Shown here one piece after another: positions 1 through 6,994 of a DNA stretch of 64,000 bases. The translations under genes and the position numbers were made by a program. How positions within the stretch are numbered: position 1 is the stretch's first letter; the number at the start of each line of letters is the position of its first letter. Below the pieces are notes generated by a model, which saw only the letters and a list, made by a program, of their open reading frames with translations, did not search any database and had not been told where the DNA came from. The stretch spans positions 1 through 64,000 of the forward strand of contig JAAERX010000051.1 in the NCBI GenBank assembly GCA_024229935.1, read 5' to 3'. The DNA comes from Gammaproteobacteria bacterium. Its GTDB lineage: Bacteria > Pseudomonadota > Gammaproteobacteria > Steroidobacterales > GCA-2729495.

Positions 1-1
1 A

Positions 2-21
2 CCAGTATGTTTCGATACTGG
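2..21. repeat. small perfect hairpin
   Basis: Seven-base arms CCAGTAT and ATACTGG around a six-base loop at the left edge of the window. It has no T tract, so it is not a convincing terminator. The first 263 bases otherwise hold no gene I can recognise. A reading frame open from the window edge closes at a TGA near base 88 and could be the last codons of an upstream gene, but I cannot identify it. Confidence 0.35.
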
Positions 22-263
22 AACCGATTCTTTGCAACAGATGCAAATCTGATTTCGGCTCAACGTATACGCAGGGGCTGATCAGGTATTGCTCGTAAAA
101 GTAGGGTGTCAGCCTGTTCAGGCTGTCAAAAATATTGGGCTGAATCAGGAAGCCGCATGTGTGGAGTGGAATTAAGGAATGGATTGATGGGGCCGAAACT
201 CACTAAGTAACTATTGGATGAGTTATGAATAATTAGTTCGCCCCTATGTTTACATTTTTAGTA

Positions 264-1454
264 CTAAGCACGGCCGGTTATTTCGTTGTTCTTAAAAAGA
301 CCGGTTTGCAGGCTTTCATTCTGATGAATGCCAGAAACTGAGACACGGTTACGGCCACGTTGTTTAGCTTCATACAGGGTCTCATCGGCGAGCTGTATAA
401 AACCCTGAATACTGCGGCTTGTTTCGTGAGGGTAAAGGTGTGTTAGCCCTGCACTGATGGTTAGTTGGTTTGCAGTTGGTGAAGTTTGGTGAAGTATATT
501 GAGGTGTTCAATTTCCCGCCGCAGCTGACCAATTATTTTCTCGGCTTCTTCCAAATTTAACCCAGGGAGGAGGAGCATAAATTCCTCACCCCCAAAACGT
601 GCGGCGAAGTCGAGTGGTCGCCTTGCGGCTTTGCCCACTACTTCAGCAACATTTATCAAGCAGCGATCACCGGCTTGATGTCCATAATGGTCATTGTAGT
701 CCTTGAAATGATCTATATCGATTAAAGCCAATGCAAGTGGCTTTTTTTCTCGCTTTGCATTTGCCCACATATCCTGCAGGTGCTCCGCCAAACCTTTCCG
801 GTTGGCGAGCCCTGTAAGTGGATCGCGTCTCACCAAATCGTTGAGCGTGAGAGACTCCAGAAATTGTTTTCGGCAGTTGGTTTCATGGTTATATAAAAAG
901 ATAGTGCAGACTAAATTGATAAATAACAGGTACGTTCCATAGATAATTACGTCTGTTATTTCACCCTGCAAATAAGTTGCGACAACGAAACTGATAAAAA
1001 GTGCTGCAGCAGCAACTAGAGCTGACCAAAAACGCAGACCTAAAAAAAAGTAGATATAGAAAGTTACGGCGACGTAGCTGGAAAATGTTGTGTTCAGGGT
1101 CTCCGTTGTAACGAATACGTTTAGCAGCAGGAATGTTGCGGCGATGGTAAGGCCAAGAGTGATACCGAGTTGCGGTAAAAGTTTTTTTGCAGTGGGATGA
1201 AAAGTTGCGCAGAGCATCGCAAGAGCAAGAAATTGTAAGATGCCTGCACTAATCGATGTTGACCATTTATTGAGATCAGGTTCTGCAATCCAGTAATCTA
1301 GCGCCAGAAATGTTAACAAAAAGAGAAAGCCCGTGAGTAGAGCACCCCGTATCAGTGAGATACTTTCAGTTAAATATACTTTGCGGAATTTGCTTTCTAG
1401 GGGGTGCTGAAAGCTAAAGCTAGCCGGATTAACGGCAAGCTGTGTGCTGTTCAT
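264..1454 (-). CDS. membrane-bound diguanylate cyclase (GGDEF protein)
   Basis: Predicted to make cyclic di-GMP from two GTP at the inner membrane. From the chosen start the protein has 396 residues. The first ~200 hold about five to six hydrophobic segments forming a membrane sensor module that I cannot assign to a named family. A GGDEF domain follows, with the signature GGEEF at about residues 288-292, so the active-site loop is intact. An RPLD inhibitory-site motif lies five residues before it at about 279-282, suggesting product feedback inhibition. An upstream in-frame start at 1631 would add 59 residues, but that stretch is not hydrophobic or domain-like. The ATG at 1454 is preceded by a purine-rich GGAAAGAG, so I prefer it. 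No EAL domain is present. The gene stands alone and its signal is unknown. Confidence 0.88.
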   Translation of the reverse strand: MNSTQLAVNPASFSFQHPLESKFRKVYLTESISLIRGALLTGFLFLLTFLALDYWIAEPDLNKWSTSISAGILQFLALAMLCATFHPTAKKLLPQLGITLGLTIAATFLLLNVFVTTETLNTTFSSYVAVTFYIYFFLGLRFWSALVAAAALFISFVVATYLQGEITDVIIYGTYLLFINLVCTIFLYNHETNCRKQFLESLTLNDLVRRDPLTGLANRKGLAEHLQDMWANAKREKKPLALALIDIDHFKDYNDHYGHQAGDRCLINVAEVVGKAARRPLDFAARFGGEEFMLLLPGLNLEEAEKIIGQLRREIEHLNILHQTSPTANQLTISAGLTHLYPHETSRSIQGFIQLADETLYEAKQRGRNRVSVSGIHQNESLQTGLFKNNEITGRA

Positions 1455-1894
1455 TACCAATCTCTTTCCATTCACAACCCGAATCTCCGAGCCAGACCAA
1501 GTAAACCAAAGCACATTATTATGTTGACAGTATCTGAAAAACGTGGCGCATATCACAGATTCCGGATGTACTCTGGAAGTTGTTTTAAAATCTGCAATTG
1601 GCTTCTCTGTCTTAAGAAGGTAGAAAACCATAGGTAAATTAGCGCCAATGGCATTCTGATGGCTTATTTGGTTAATTAATGTGCTGGCTCCAAAAAGTTA
1701 CAGGGTTGCTCGATGTTTTTTGTTATTTACATTGATCGTTTTTACAGTGGTGACACTTATTTAATTATCTGAATAAAAAAATATAGGGCTGAACTGATTT
1801 TAGATAATCGTGTTGATTCATTAATAGAAGAAGGCTAACCATTTTGCGTCAAGTCACATACAGGCATGGGTCGTAAGCGATACTGGATTGTCGT

Positions 1895-1900
1895 TATAAT
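1895..1900 (+). promoter_or_regulatory. possible -10 box upstream of mtfA
   Basis: A perfect TATAAT hexamer lies about 40 bases before the first possible start codon of the mtfA transcript. I see no good -35 element at the usual distance, so this is a weak call made from one hexamer plus its position. Confidence 0.3.
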
Positions 1901-1940
1901 CTAACTCTATACGTGCCGCCCGTATAACAGGGAACCTTAC

Positions 1941-1964
1941 ATGACAGCTGACATTTTGATATGA
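1941..1964 (+). CDS. seven-codon leader ORF overlapping the mtfA start
   Basis: A short frame (MTADILI, then TGA) begins with ATG at 1941, six bases after a good ribosome site AGGGAA at 1929-1934. Its stop codon overlaps the mtfA start as ATGA (ATG at 1961, TGA at 1962-1964). The mtfA ATG has no comparable ribosome site of its own. The arrangement looks like translational coupling, in which ribosomes finish the leader and restart on mtfA. It could also be chance, or mtfA could start elsewhere. This is inferred from sequence alone. Confidence 0.4.
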   Translation: MTADILI

Positions 1965-2791
1965 GCCCACTGCTGGTCATCATTGGTATAGTGCTCACCG
2001 CCCTTATTACTGTGCTCCTGCTGCGGCGTGCACGTGTTCAGCATCTTCAACAATTTGCTGACAAGCCGCTTGAACCGGAACTACTAAAACTGTTACGCCA
2101 GCATATGCCGTTGTACGAGCGTATGCCGCTTGATTTGCAGCAGCGTCTACAGGGACTCGTGAATGTGTTTCTGAATGACAAAAGCTTCTTTGGCTGTAGT
2201 GGGCTTGAGATTACTGATGAAATGCGTCTGGCTGTGGCTGGCAACGCCTGCCTCTTGCTGCTTAACCGGGATGACCATTGTTTTCCAGGTTCCCATACGA
2301 TCCTCCTTTATCCCGATACAATTGTTACTCCGGTAGTGAAGTATGATGGACCGATTGTCCATGAGAGTACGTCTGCACGGCTTGGTGAATCGTGGCACCG
2401 TGGCCCTGTGATTTTGTCATGGGCCGATATACTGCGAGGGATAAATAACCCAGAAGATGGACACAATGTTGTTATCCATGAGTTTGCCCACAAGCTTGAT
2501 GAGGAAAACGTGTCGATGGATGGGCTGCCTGTGCTGCATGAGCACGCAGACTACCCGGAATGGGCTCGGGTTATGAGTCAAGAATTTGCTGATTTAATCA
2601 AACGAGTCCAGCACAACCGTAATAAGGTGCTTAGTGGGTATGGCAGTACTTCCCCAGCGGAATTCTTTGCCGTGGCATCAGAGGCGTTTTTTGAGAAGGG
2701 CAAGCAGATGCAGAACCGATTACCAAAGTTATATGCACTATTAGAGCAGTATTATGGGGTTGATACTGTGGGGTGGGGGAGCACTACATAA
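1961..2791 (+). CDS. mtfA: MtfA-family zinc metallopeptidase (M90)
   Basis: Peptidase of the MtfA/YeeI family. In E. coli, MtfA interacts with the repressor Mlc and so affects glucose phosphotransferase expression; that role is family knowledge and not shown here. The 276-residue protein begins with one hydrophobic segment (residues 2-21) that would anchor it in the inner membrane, followed by a cytoplasmic domain. The zinc-binding HEFAH motif is at residues 173-177, followed by KLDEEN as in other M90 members. A downstream SPAEFFAVASEAFFE segment carries the conserved glutamates. Length matches the family. The start overlaps a seven-codon leader ORF in an ATGA arrangement. The neighbouring genes do not suggest a shared function. 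Confidence 0.9.
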   Translation: MSPLLVIIGIVLTALITVLLLRRARVQHLQQFADKPLEPELLKLLRQHMPLYERMPLDLQQRLQGLVNVFLNDKSFFGCSGLEITDEMRLAVAGNACLLLLNRDDHCFPGSHTILLYPDTIVTPVVKYDGPIVHESTSARLGESWHRGPVILSWADILRGINNPEDGHNVVIHEFAHKLDEENVSMDGLPVLHEHADYPEWARVMSQEFADLIKRVQHNRNKVLSGYGSTSPAEFFAVASEAFFEKGKQMQNRLPKLYALLEQYYGVDTVGWGSTT

Positions 2792-2894
2792 ACAGGCTAA
2801 CTGCTGGGCAGGTAAATAGTTTCGGTACCAATCTTGTTGTGCCCTGATGCCTTGGAACAGCAGCACAACAAAGATGATGCTCCCTGGAGTCTAA

Positions 2895-3059
2895 GGTTGG
2901 CAATTTCCTCAGGCCAGTAATGGTGATACACGGGGGGTGCTGCTGGTCTGGAATGCTAAAGGGGAGCTGGTTCCCATGAGTGTTGATGATGACTGGGTGT
3001 CGGGCTCGGGCTGGACTATTGCCAGTCTTGAAGTTGAGAAAGATAAATCAATTAAATGA
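2895..3059 (+). pseudogene. possible decayed coding remnant
   Basis: Between mtfA and the exported hydrolase lie about 650 bases without an intact gene. One stretch here reads as protein-like sequence for 54 codons with no start codon. It opens right after an in-frame TAA and ends in TGA. It contains the segments LLVWNAKGELVPMSVDDDW and GSGWTIASLEVEKDKS. Another frame just upstream (about 2848-2921) also looks protein-like (DALEQQHNKDDAPWSLRLA) and ends at a TAA. The two together suggest a frameshifted, degraded gene. I do not recognise the family. Confidence 0.3.
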
Positions 3060-3451
3060 AAAATTGAGGTGTTGAACCGAATATTAGATTAAATTCTTTT
3101 GACCCCTTAAGTTTTAAGTGTCCATTTGTCACATCATGTTGCGCAGATTGCTTGATTTCTTAGGCCCTTCTTTTTGCGTTGCAACTCTTAAAGTTGTTTC
3201 TAGGAAAGTGTATTTTTCCACGTTTAGCAAGCACATGCGAATGAAACACAGGCTCATTCTATGGGGCTATAGAAAGACTTTATGGTCAGGGGTAGAGGCT
3301 TGGCGTCTCTTTTGGCAAAGTGTACCTTCAATCACGGGTATTTGGCGCCGGGTTCGGACCATATTTTCAGCTAATGGGTTAGCTGGAGCTGAGATTGAGT
3401 GGCCCATCGGTCTTAGTTGTTGCTACGTGTTTTTTCCAGAGAAGGTTCCCA

Positions 3452-5284
3452 ATGATTTTGATGCAAACGTCTTGTCGGCGCTCGTTCGATTTACTTAAGT
3501 ATATTCGCAAATTTCTTCTATTACTGCCATTAGCTGCTGCGGCCTCGGTTGCGCTGGCCGCAGATGTAGACCGCGCCCCTAATTTCAATGCCCATGAGCA
3601 TATTGGTCTGTTTATATGGCGAACTGCCGGTGTTAAAAGCCAATGGCACGTGCGGCTCTTGGGTGGTAATTATAATGCTTCCTTTTCTGGCAATTTTGAA
3701 ACTGATGGTGCCATTAACAACCTGAAAAAAATTGAACTGCAAGCAAGTGATACCGTATATCTAAGCAACCCAAGCACTATGAATATTGATTTCAGTGTCA
3801 ATTCAGGCGAAGTTGATGGTGTTCGCTTTGCCAGTAATGGTGAGGATCTATGCTTGCGCAGCAATTCCGGGCCTGTGGCTGTACGCTTGGGTGAAAATGC
3901 CGTAGTGCGCACCACACCGGTTGACCTAACCGGTACCGGCTCGTGTGCAGTTGAGCCACCAGCGCCGATTCAACAAAAGGGCTTGATTCTGACGGATAAT
4001 GGTAAGAATGTCTGGGAAGTTCGTCTTATCAGTGATGATGCAACCGAAACCTTTAAGGGAACAATTGAGTCCACTGAGAATCTGCGTTGGTTCAGCAAAT
4101 TTAAGTTGGAATCGACTGACGTATTAAAAAAACTGACACCCACCAAGCTGAACGTAGAATTTTCGGCCTGGCGTGGTGGTATCGATGGCACCAATGTTGG
4201 TGTAGTTCCCGGTAGCGGCCTCTGCGTACGTGCGACGGGCGGTGATTACTCGCAGATTGTAGTTGTTAATAAGCAAGGGACTGCCAGCTTACGTAGTGCC
4301 CCGGTGGATGTTACTAATAGTGGCGCTTGTGGTGGTGGCTCACCACCACCGCCGCCGCCGCCTCCAACAACCCAGCGTAAATACAATCCTGGTCATTACG
4401 TTGCATTTATGCGTGGTATTGATTCACAGTCAATAATGGCTGCATCCATCAAGGCTGGCGTTGTCGGCTTCCATAAGCGTTATACCTGGCGCGAACTGGA
4501 GCCTTCACAGGGCAACTACGATTTCAGTGAAATGGCTGCTGACCTGCAGTTTGTCGCAAGCCAAGGCTTAAAGCTGGTGGTTATGATCGAAGACAAAACC
4601 TTCATCAATGAAAACCCGATGCCAAATTACCTGGTCCGATTTCCCAATCGCCCTGGCGGTTACACCGGTGCTCGCTGGCAAAGCCAGTATGTAAACCGCT
4701 TTAATGCCCTGACGGCAGAACTGGGACGTCGCTTTGATAGCAACCCGGCATTTGAGGGTGTTGCCATACAGGAAAGCTCACTTGGAATTAGTGATGATTT
4801 GCTTGATGCGAATGGCTACAGCGCAAAGGCCTATAGCAATGCGTTGATCAAAATGATTAAGACTGGCTTGGCTAATATGCCTAACTCGCGGTTTTTCTGG
4901 TACATGAACTTCCTGGAACGAGGGATGGGTGAGTTGGAGGTCATTACTGCTGCGATTCAGAATACAGGTGCCATCATTGGCGGACCGGACATCGGCCCGG
5001 ATATAGAATCACTGCAGAGATGGGCTTATCCGATTTACCGAGAGTATGCGGATAAGGTGTCCTTTTTCGGTCAGATCGAACCGATGGTCTACCATCATGA
5101 GCATCTGGATCCAAATGCTGCTACGAAGTACTGGACCATGAATGAACTATTCCGTTATGGCCGCGATAACCTGAAAGTCGATTACATCTTTTGGATGCGT
5201 TATAAAAAGCCCAGAAATACTGATCACTATGATTTCAACAATGCATTGCCGGTAATCGAAAATAATCTAGGCTTTAATAAATAA
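3452..5284 (+). CDS. exported glycoside-hydrolase-like protein with two N-terminal repeats
   Basis: Predicted secreted or periplasmic protein of 610 residues. A signal peptide (hydrophobic FLLLLPLAAAASVALA, cleavage before ADVD) occupies about residues 1-36. Two related domains of roughly 115 residues follow (about 45-165 and 175-293). Each starts with GLFIWRTAG or GLILTDNGKNVW, contains a W-V-R-L strand, and ends in a conserved APVD/TPVD...GSC/GAC segment. A run of eight prolines then links to a TIM-barrel-like domain (about 312-610) with RYTWRELEPSQGNYDFS, typical of cellulase-type hydrolases. Glu441 (in IQESS) and Glu543 (in GQIEP) are candidate acid/base and nucleophile. The start at 3452 has an AGAGAAGG ribosome site six bases upstream. 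Substrate unknown. The gene is followed directly by a strong terminator, so it is probably a single-gene unit. Confidence 0.65.
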   Translation: MILMQTSCRRSFDLLKYIRKFLLLLPLAAAASVALAADVDRAPNFNAHEHIGLFIWRTAGVKSQWHVRLLGGNYNASFSGNFETDGAINNLKKIELQASDTVYLSNPSTMNIDFSVNSGEVDGVRFASNGEDLCLRSNSGPVAVRLGENAVVRTTPVDLTGTGSCAVEPPAPIQQKGLILTDNGKNVWEVRLISDDATETFKGTIESTENLRWFSKFKLESTDVLKKLTPTKLNVEFSAWRGGIDGTNVGVVPGSGLCVRATGGDYSQIVVVNKQGTASLRSAPVDVTNSGACGGGSPPPPPPPPTTQRKYNPGHYVAFMRGIDSQSIMAASIKAGVVGFHKRYTWRELEPSQGNYDFSEMAADLQFVASQGLKLVVMIEDKTFINENPMPNYLVRFPNRPGGYTGARWQSQYVNRFNALTAELGRRFDSNPAFEGVAIQESSLGISDDLLDANGYSAKAYSNALIKMIKTGLANMPNSRFFWYMNFLERGMGELEVITAAIQNTGAIIGGPDIGPDIESLQRWAYPIYREYADKVSFFGQIEPMVYHHEHLDPNAATKYWTMNELFRYGRDNLKVDYIFWMRYKKPRNTDHYDFNNALPVIENNLGFNK

Positions 5285-5299
5285 GCAGCGCTAACTGCT

Positions 5300-5338
5300 G
5301 GAATAAAAAAGGGGTGCTTTGCGCCCCTTTTTTATTCC
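5300..5338. terminator. strong bidirectional rho-independent terminator
   Basis: A long perfect inverted repeat: GGAATAAAAAAGGGG, a short TGCTTTGC loop region, then CCCCTTTTTTATTCC. The A and T runs flank the GC stem on both sides, so it can stop transcription from either direction. It serves the hydrolase gene that ends at 5284 and the minus-strand gene that ends at 5399. Confidence 0.9.
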
Positions 5339-5398
5339 ATAAATGGTGAGAATAAATTGATTAAATTGGCTCAACACCTTTGTTAATGCTTTAACAAA

Positions 5399-5764
5399 CT
5401 AGCCATCAAGAATCCAGCTCTTTGCACTATCAAATTGATCGTATGGATAGTGTTTAACATCAGCTGATACTAAGTGGCTTCCAATCTTTTCTGCCAGACC
5501 GCCAATCTTTGCATCTGTAACAACTGCGACCTTTGATAATTGTGTGTGATGATTCTTAATAAATGTAATATGGCTCACCAAAGCGCCAAAAGATTCCCAG
5601 CCAGGAAAATCTTTGGCACTAATGATTAGTCCATGTAGGTTACCGTTTTCTGCAATATATGGGTCTATAACTTGAGATGCTGCGTGAAAATCAGACTCTG
5701 AAAGAGAGCCCTGCGGCTGTAATATTGCGATACCTTTCTCTTTATCTATTTCGACATTTAGCAT
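5399..5764 (-). CDS. SpoIIAA-like (STAS-like) protein
   Basis: Small soluble protein of 121 residues resembling the SpoIIAA-like/STAS family. It has the pattern MLNVEIDKEKGIAILQPQG, an alternating strand-helix layout, and the segment GLIISAKDFPGWESFGAL that is typical of these proteins. Members are often linked to membranes or lipids, but no defined role is known for this subgroup. I start it at the ATG at 5764; a TTG four codons upstream is also in frame. It lies downstream of a decayed hydrolase fragment and the molybdoenzyme genes on the same strand, but 380 bases and a pseudogene separate them, so co-transcription is uncertain. Confidence 0.7.
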   Translation of the reverse strand: MLNVEIDKEKGIAILQPQGSLSESDFHAASQVIDPYIAENGNLHGLIISAKDFPGWESFGALVSHITFIKNHHTQLSKVAVVTDAKIGGLAEKIGSHLVSADVKHYPYDQFDSAKSWILDG

Positions 5765-5792
5765 TTTTAACCCCAATAGAATTGCTCGTTGA

Positions 5793-6148
5793 TTAATTAA
5801 TAAGTTTTGTGGTCATATTGTTTGTTTGGTAAGGCAATTGATCGATGAGCCATGTACTTGGCTTGTCACCATCGAAAATTTGCTTTAGGTCTATAGTGAC
5901 GTAGCCAGTTCTATTCTCATAGTTGCTGATGTGCCATTGTTGATTGCTAAGGTCTTTGATGACTACCCACTGAGTGTAATCAGATATTAATTTATCATCA
6001 CTTTTATGTGAAGCGACTCCAATTGGAATATCAACATTATTTAGAATGTGAGCTGCAAGTTGAACACCCTGCGCAATAACCAGACGGGTGAATTTGTTTA
6101 CCCTCTTTTTATATAAGCAGGCCTTTTTAGTCGCTGCATAAAAGGAGT
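5793..6148 (-). pseudogene. C-terminal remnant of a linear amide C-N hydrolase (choloylglycine hydrolase family)
   Basis: A continuous frame with no start codon near its beginning runs up to a TAA at 5793. It contains HILNNVDIPIGVASHK, then DYTQWVVIKDLSNQQW, then NRTGYVTIDLKQI. These match the closing part of choloylglycine hydrolase/penicillin V acylase proteins, where HxLNNVDIPxG, TQWTVVxDLxN and VDLKKL blocks appear in this order. Only about 110 codons remain. The catalytic N-terminal cysteine and most of the fold are absent, and the frame runs into the 3' end of the ferredoxin-subunit gene. I read it as a truncated pseudogene left by a deletion whose other edge is the end of the molybdoenzyme operon. 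Confidence 0.7.
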
Positions 6149-6994
6149 CTAAGAGAGTTTCATTACCCCAAGGTAAGGGCTCTTACCCTCAACCTCAAAT
6201 GTCTGCGATAAACTCCCTCCTGAACCACGTACCTCTATCTGATAAGACCCACTGTTTTTCTCCAGCTTGTCGACCTTAAACTCCCCAAAGGTATCAGTGG
6301 TTGCTCTACCAACATCATTGCCATCCTTCCTGACAACAACCTCAGCCCCCTCAACACATTCTACAACACCATTAATCTGCGTCACAACAGACCCGCCCAC
6401 AAAACACTGCGTCATTAAATGCAAGTTCTTGTAATAAATACGTGGTTTAGTTCCAAGCTCAGGTTTTAATACCTCCAGCCCTTCAGCTTCAACCAGTGCC
6501 TGTATTTCTGCATCACTACGTTTGATTGACTTAAACACATCAGTTGGACAAATCTGTTCAGCCCGGGTCTGTTTCCAGCCATCATCCAGCAGATGTGCAT
6601 CAAATATCCATGCCTGTGGCAGTTGCAGTTCCTCGTTCCAGGAAACTGCACCATAAGGGCAGGCATCAGCAATCTGTTTTTGACCTTTGGCTTTCAAAGG
6701 ATCAATGATGACAATGCCATCATCACGCTTTTTAACTGCACCATTGGTTGCCGCTTTCATACAAGGTGCGTCATCGCAGTGGTTACACATCACCGGCATA
6801 AAGTTAGCATCCACTATGGGATAGCTGCCGCGTTCGTTGCGTTCAATTTCTATCCAGTTGTGCCCCTGTGCAGGTTGCGGTGCTGAATAGCCCGGAAAGT
6901 CGTTGCCTATATGCTCGTCTTTGTCGGCTAAAAAGCAGACACGGCAGTTGTCACAGTTGGCAACATCAATAATCATGTTCCATTTATTAGCCAT
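6149..6994 (-). CDS. iron-sulfur (beta) subunit of a transhydroxylase-like molybdoenzyme
   Basis: Electron-transfer or structural partner of the molybdenum subunit encoded just upstream; the two genes overlap by one base (TAATG), implying coupled translation. The 281-residue protein has a ferredoxin-type half with CDNCRVC at residues 14-20, CNHCDDAPC at 70-78, CPYG at 112 and CPTD at 149. That is eight cysteines, enough for two [4Fe-4S] clusters. From about residue 195 a beta-sandwich resembling carboxypeptidase-regulatory/Cna-B domains follows (NGVVECVEGAEV, TTDTFGEFKVDKL, GSYQIEVRG). This ferredoxin-plus-beta-sandwich layout and length match the beta subunit of Pelobacter pyrogallol-phloroglucinol transhydroxylase (about 274 residues, from memory). 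No twin-arginine signal is visible, so the enzyme is probably cytoplasmic. Confidence 0.8.
   Translation of the reverse strand: MANKWNMIIDVANCDNCRVCFLADKDEHIGNDFPGYSAPQPAQGHNWIEIERNERGSYPIVDANFMPVMCNHCDDAPCMKAATNGAVKKRDDGIVIIDPLKAKGQKQIADACPYGAVSWNEELQLPQAWIFDAHLLDDGWKQTRAEQICPTDVFKSIKRSDAEIQALVEAEGLEVLKPELGTKPRIYYKNLHLMTQCFVGGSVVTQINGVVECVEGAEVVVRKDGNDVGRATTDTFGEFKVDKLEKNSGSYQIEVRGSGGSLSQTFEVEGKSPYLGVMKLS

Noticed and set aside
1404-1637. 77-codon plus-strand ORF
   Set aside because: It lies antisense to the N-terminal part of the diguanylate cyclase and has no protein-like features.
3118-3498. 126-codon plus-strand ORF before the secreted hydrolase
   Set aside because: It overlaps the signal peptide region of the hydrolase, has no ribosome site, and its composition (W, R, F, C rich, no domain) looks like a chance frame.
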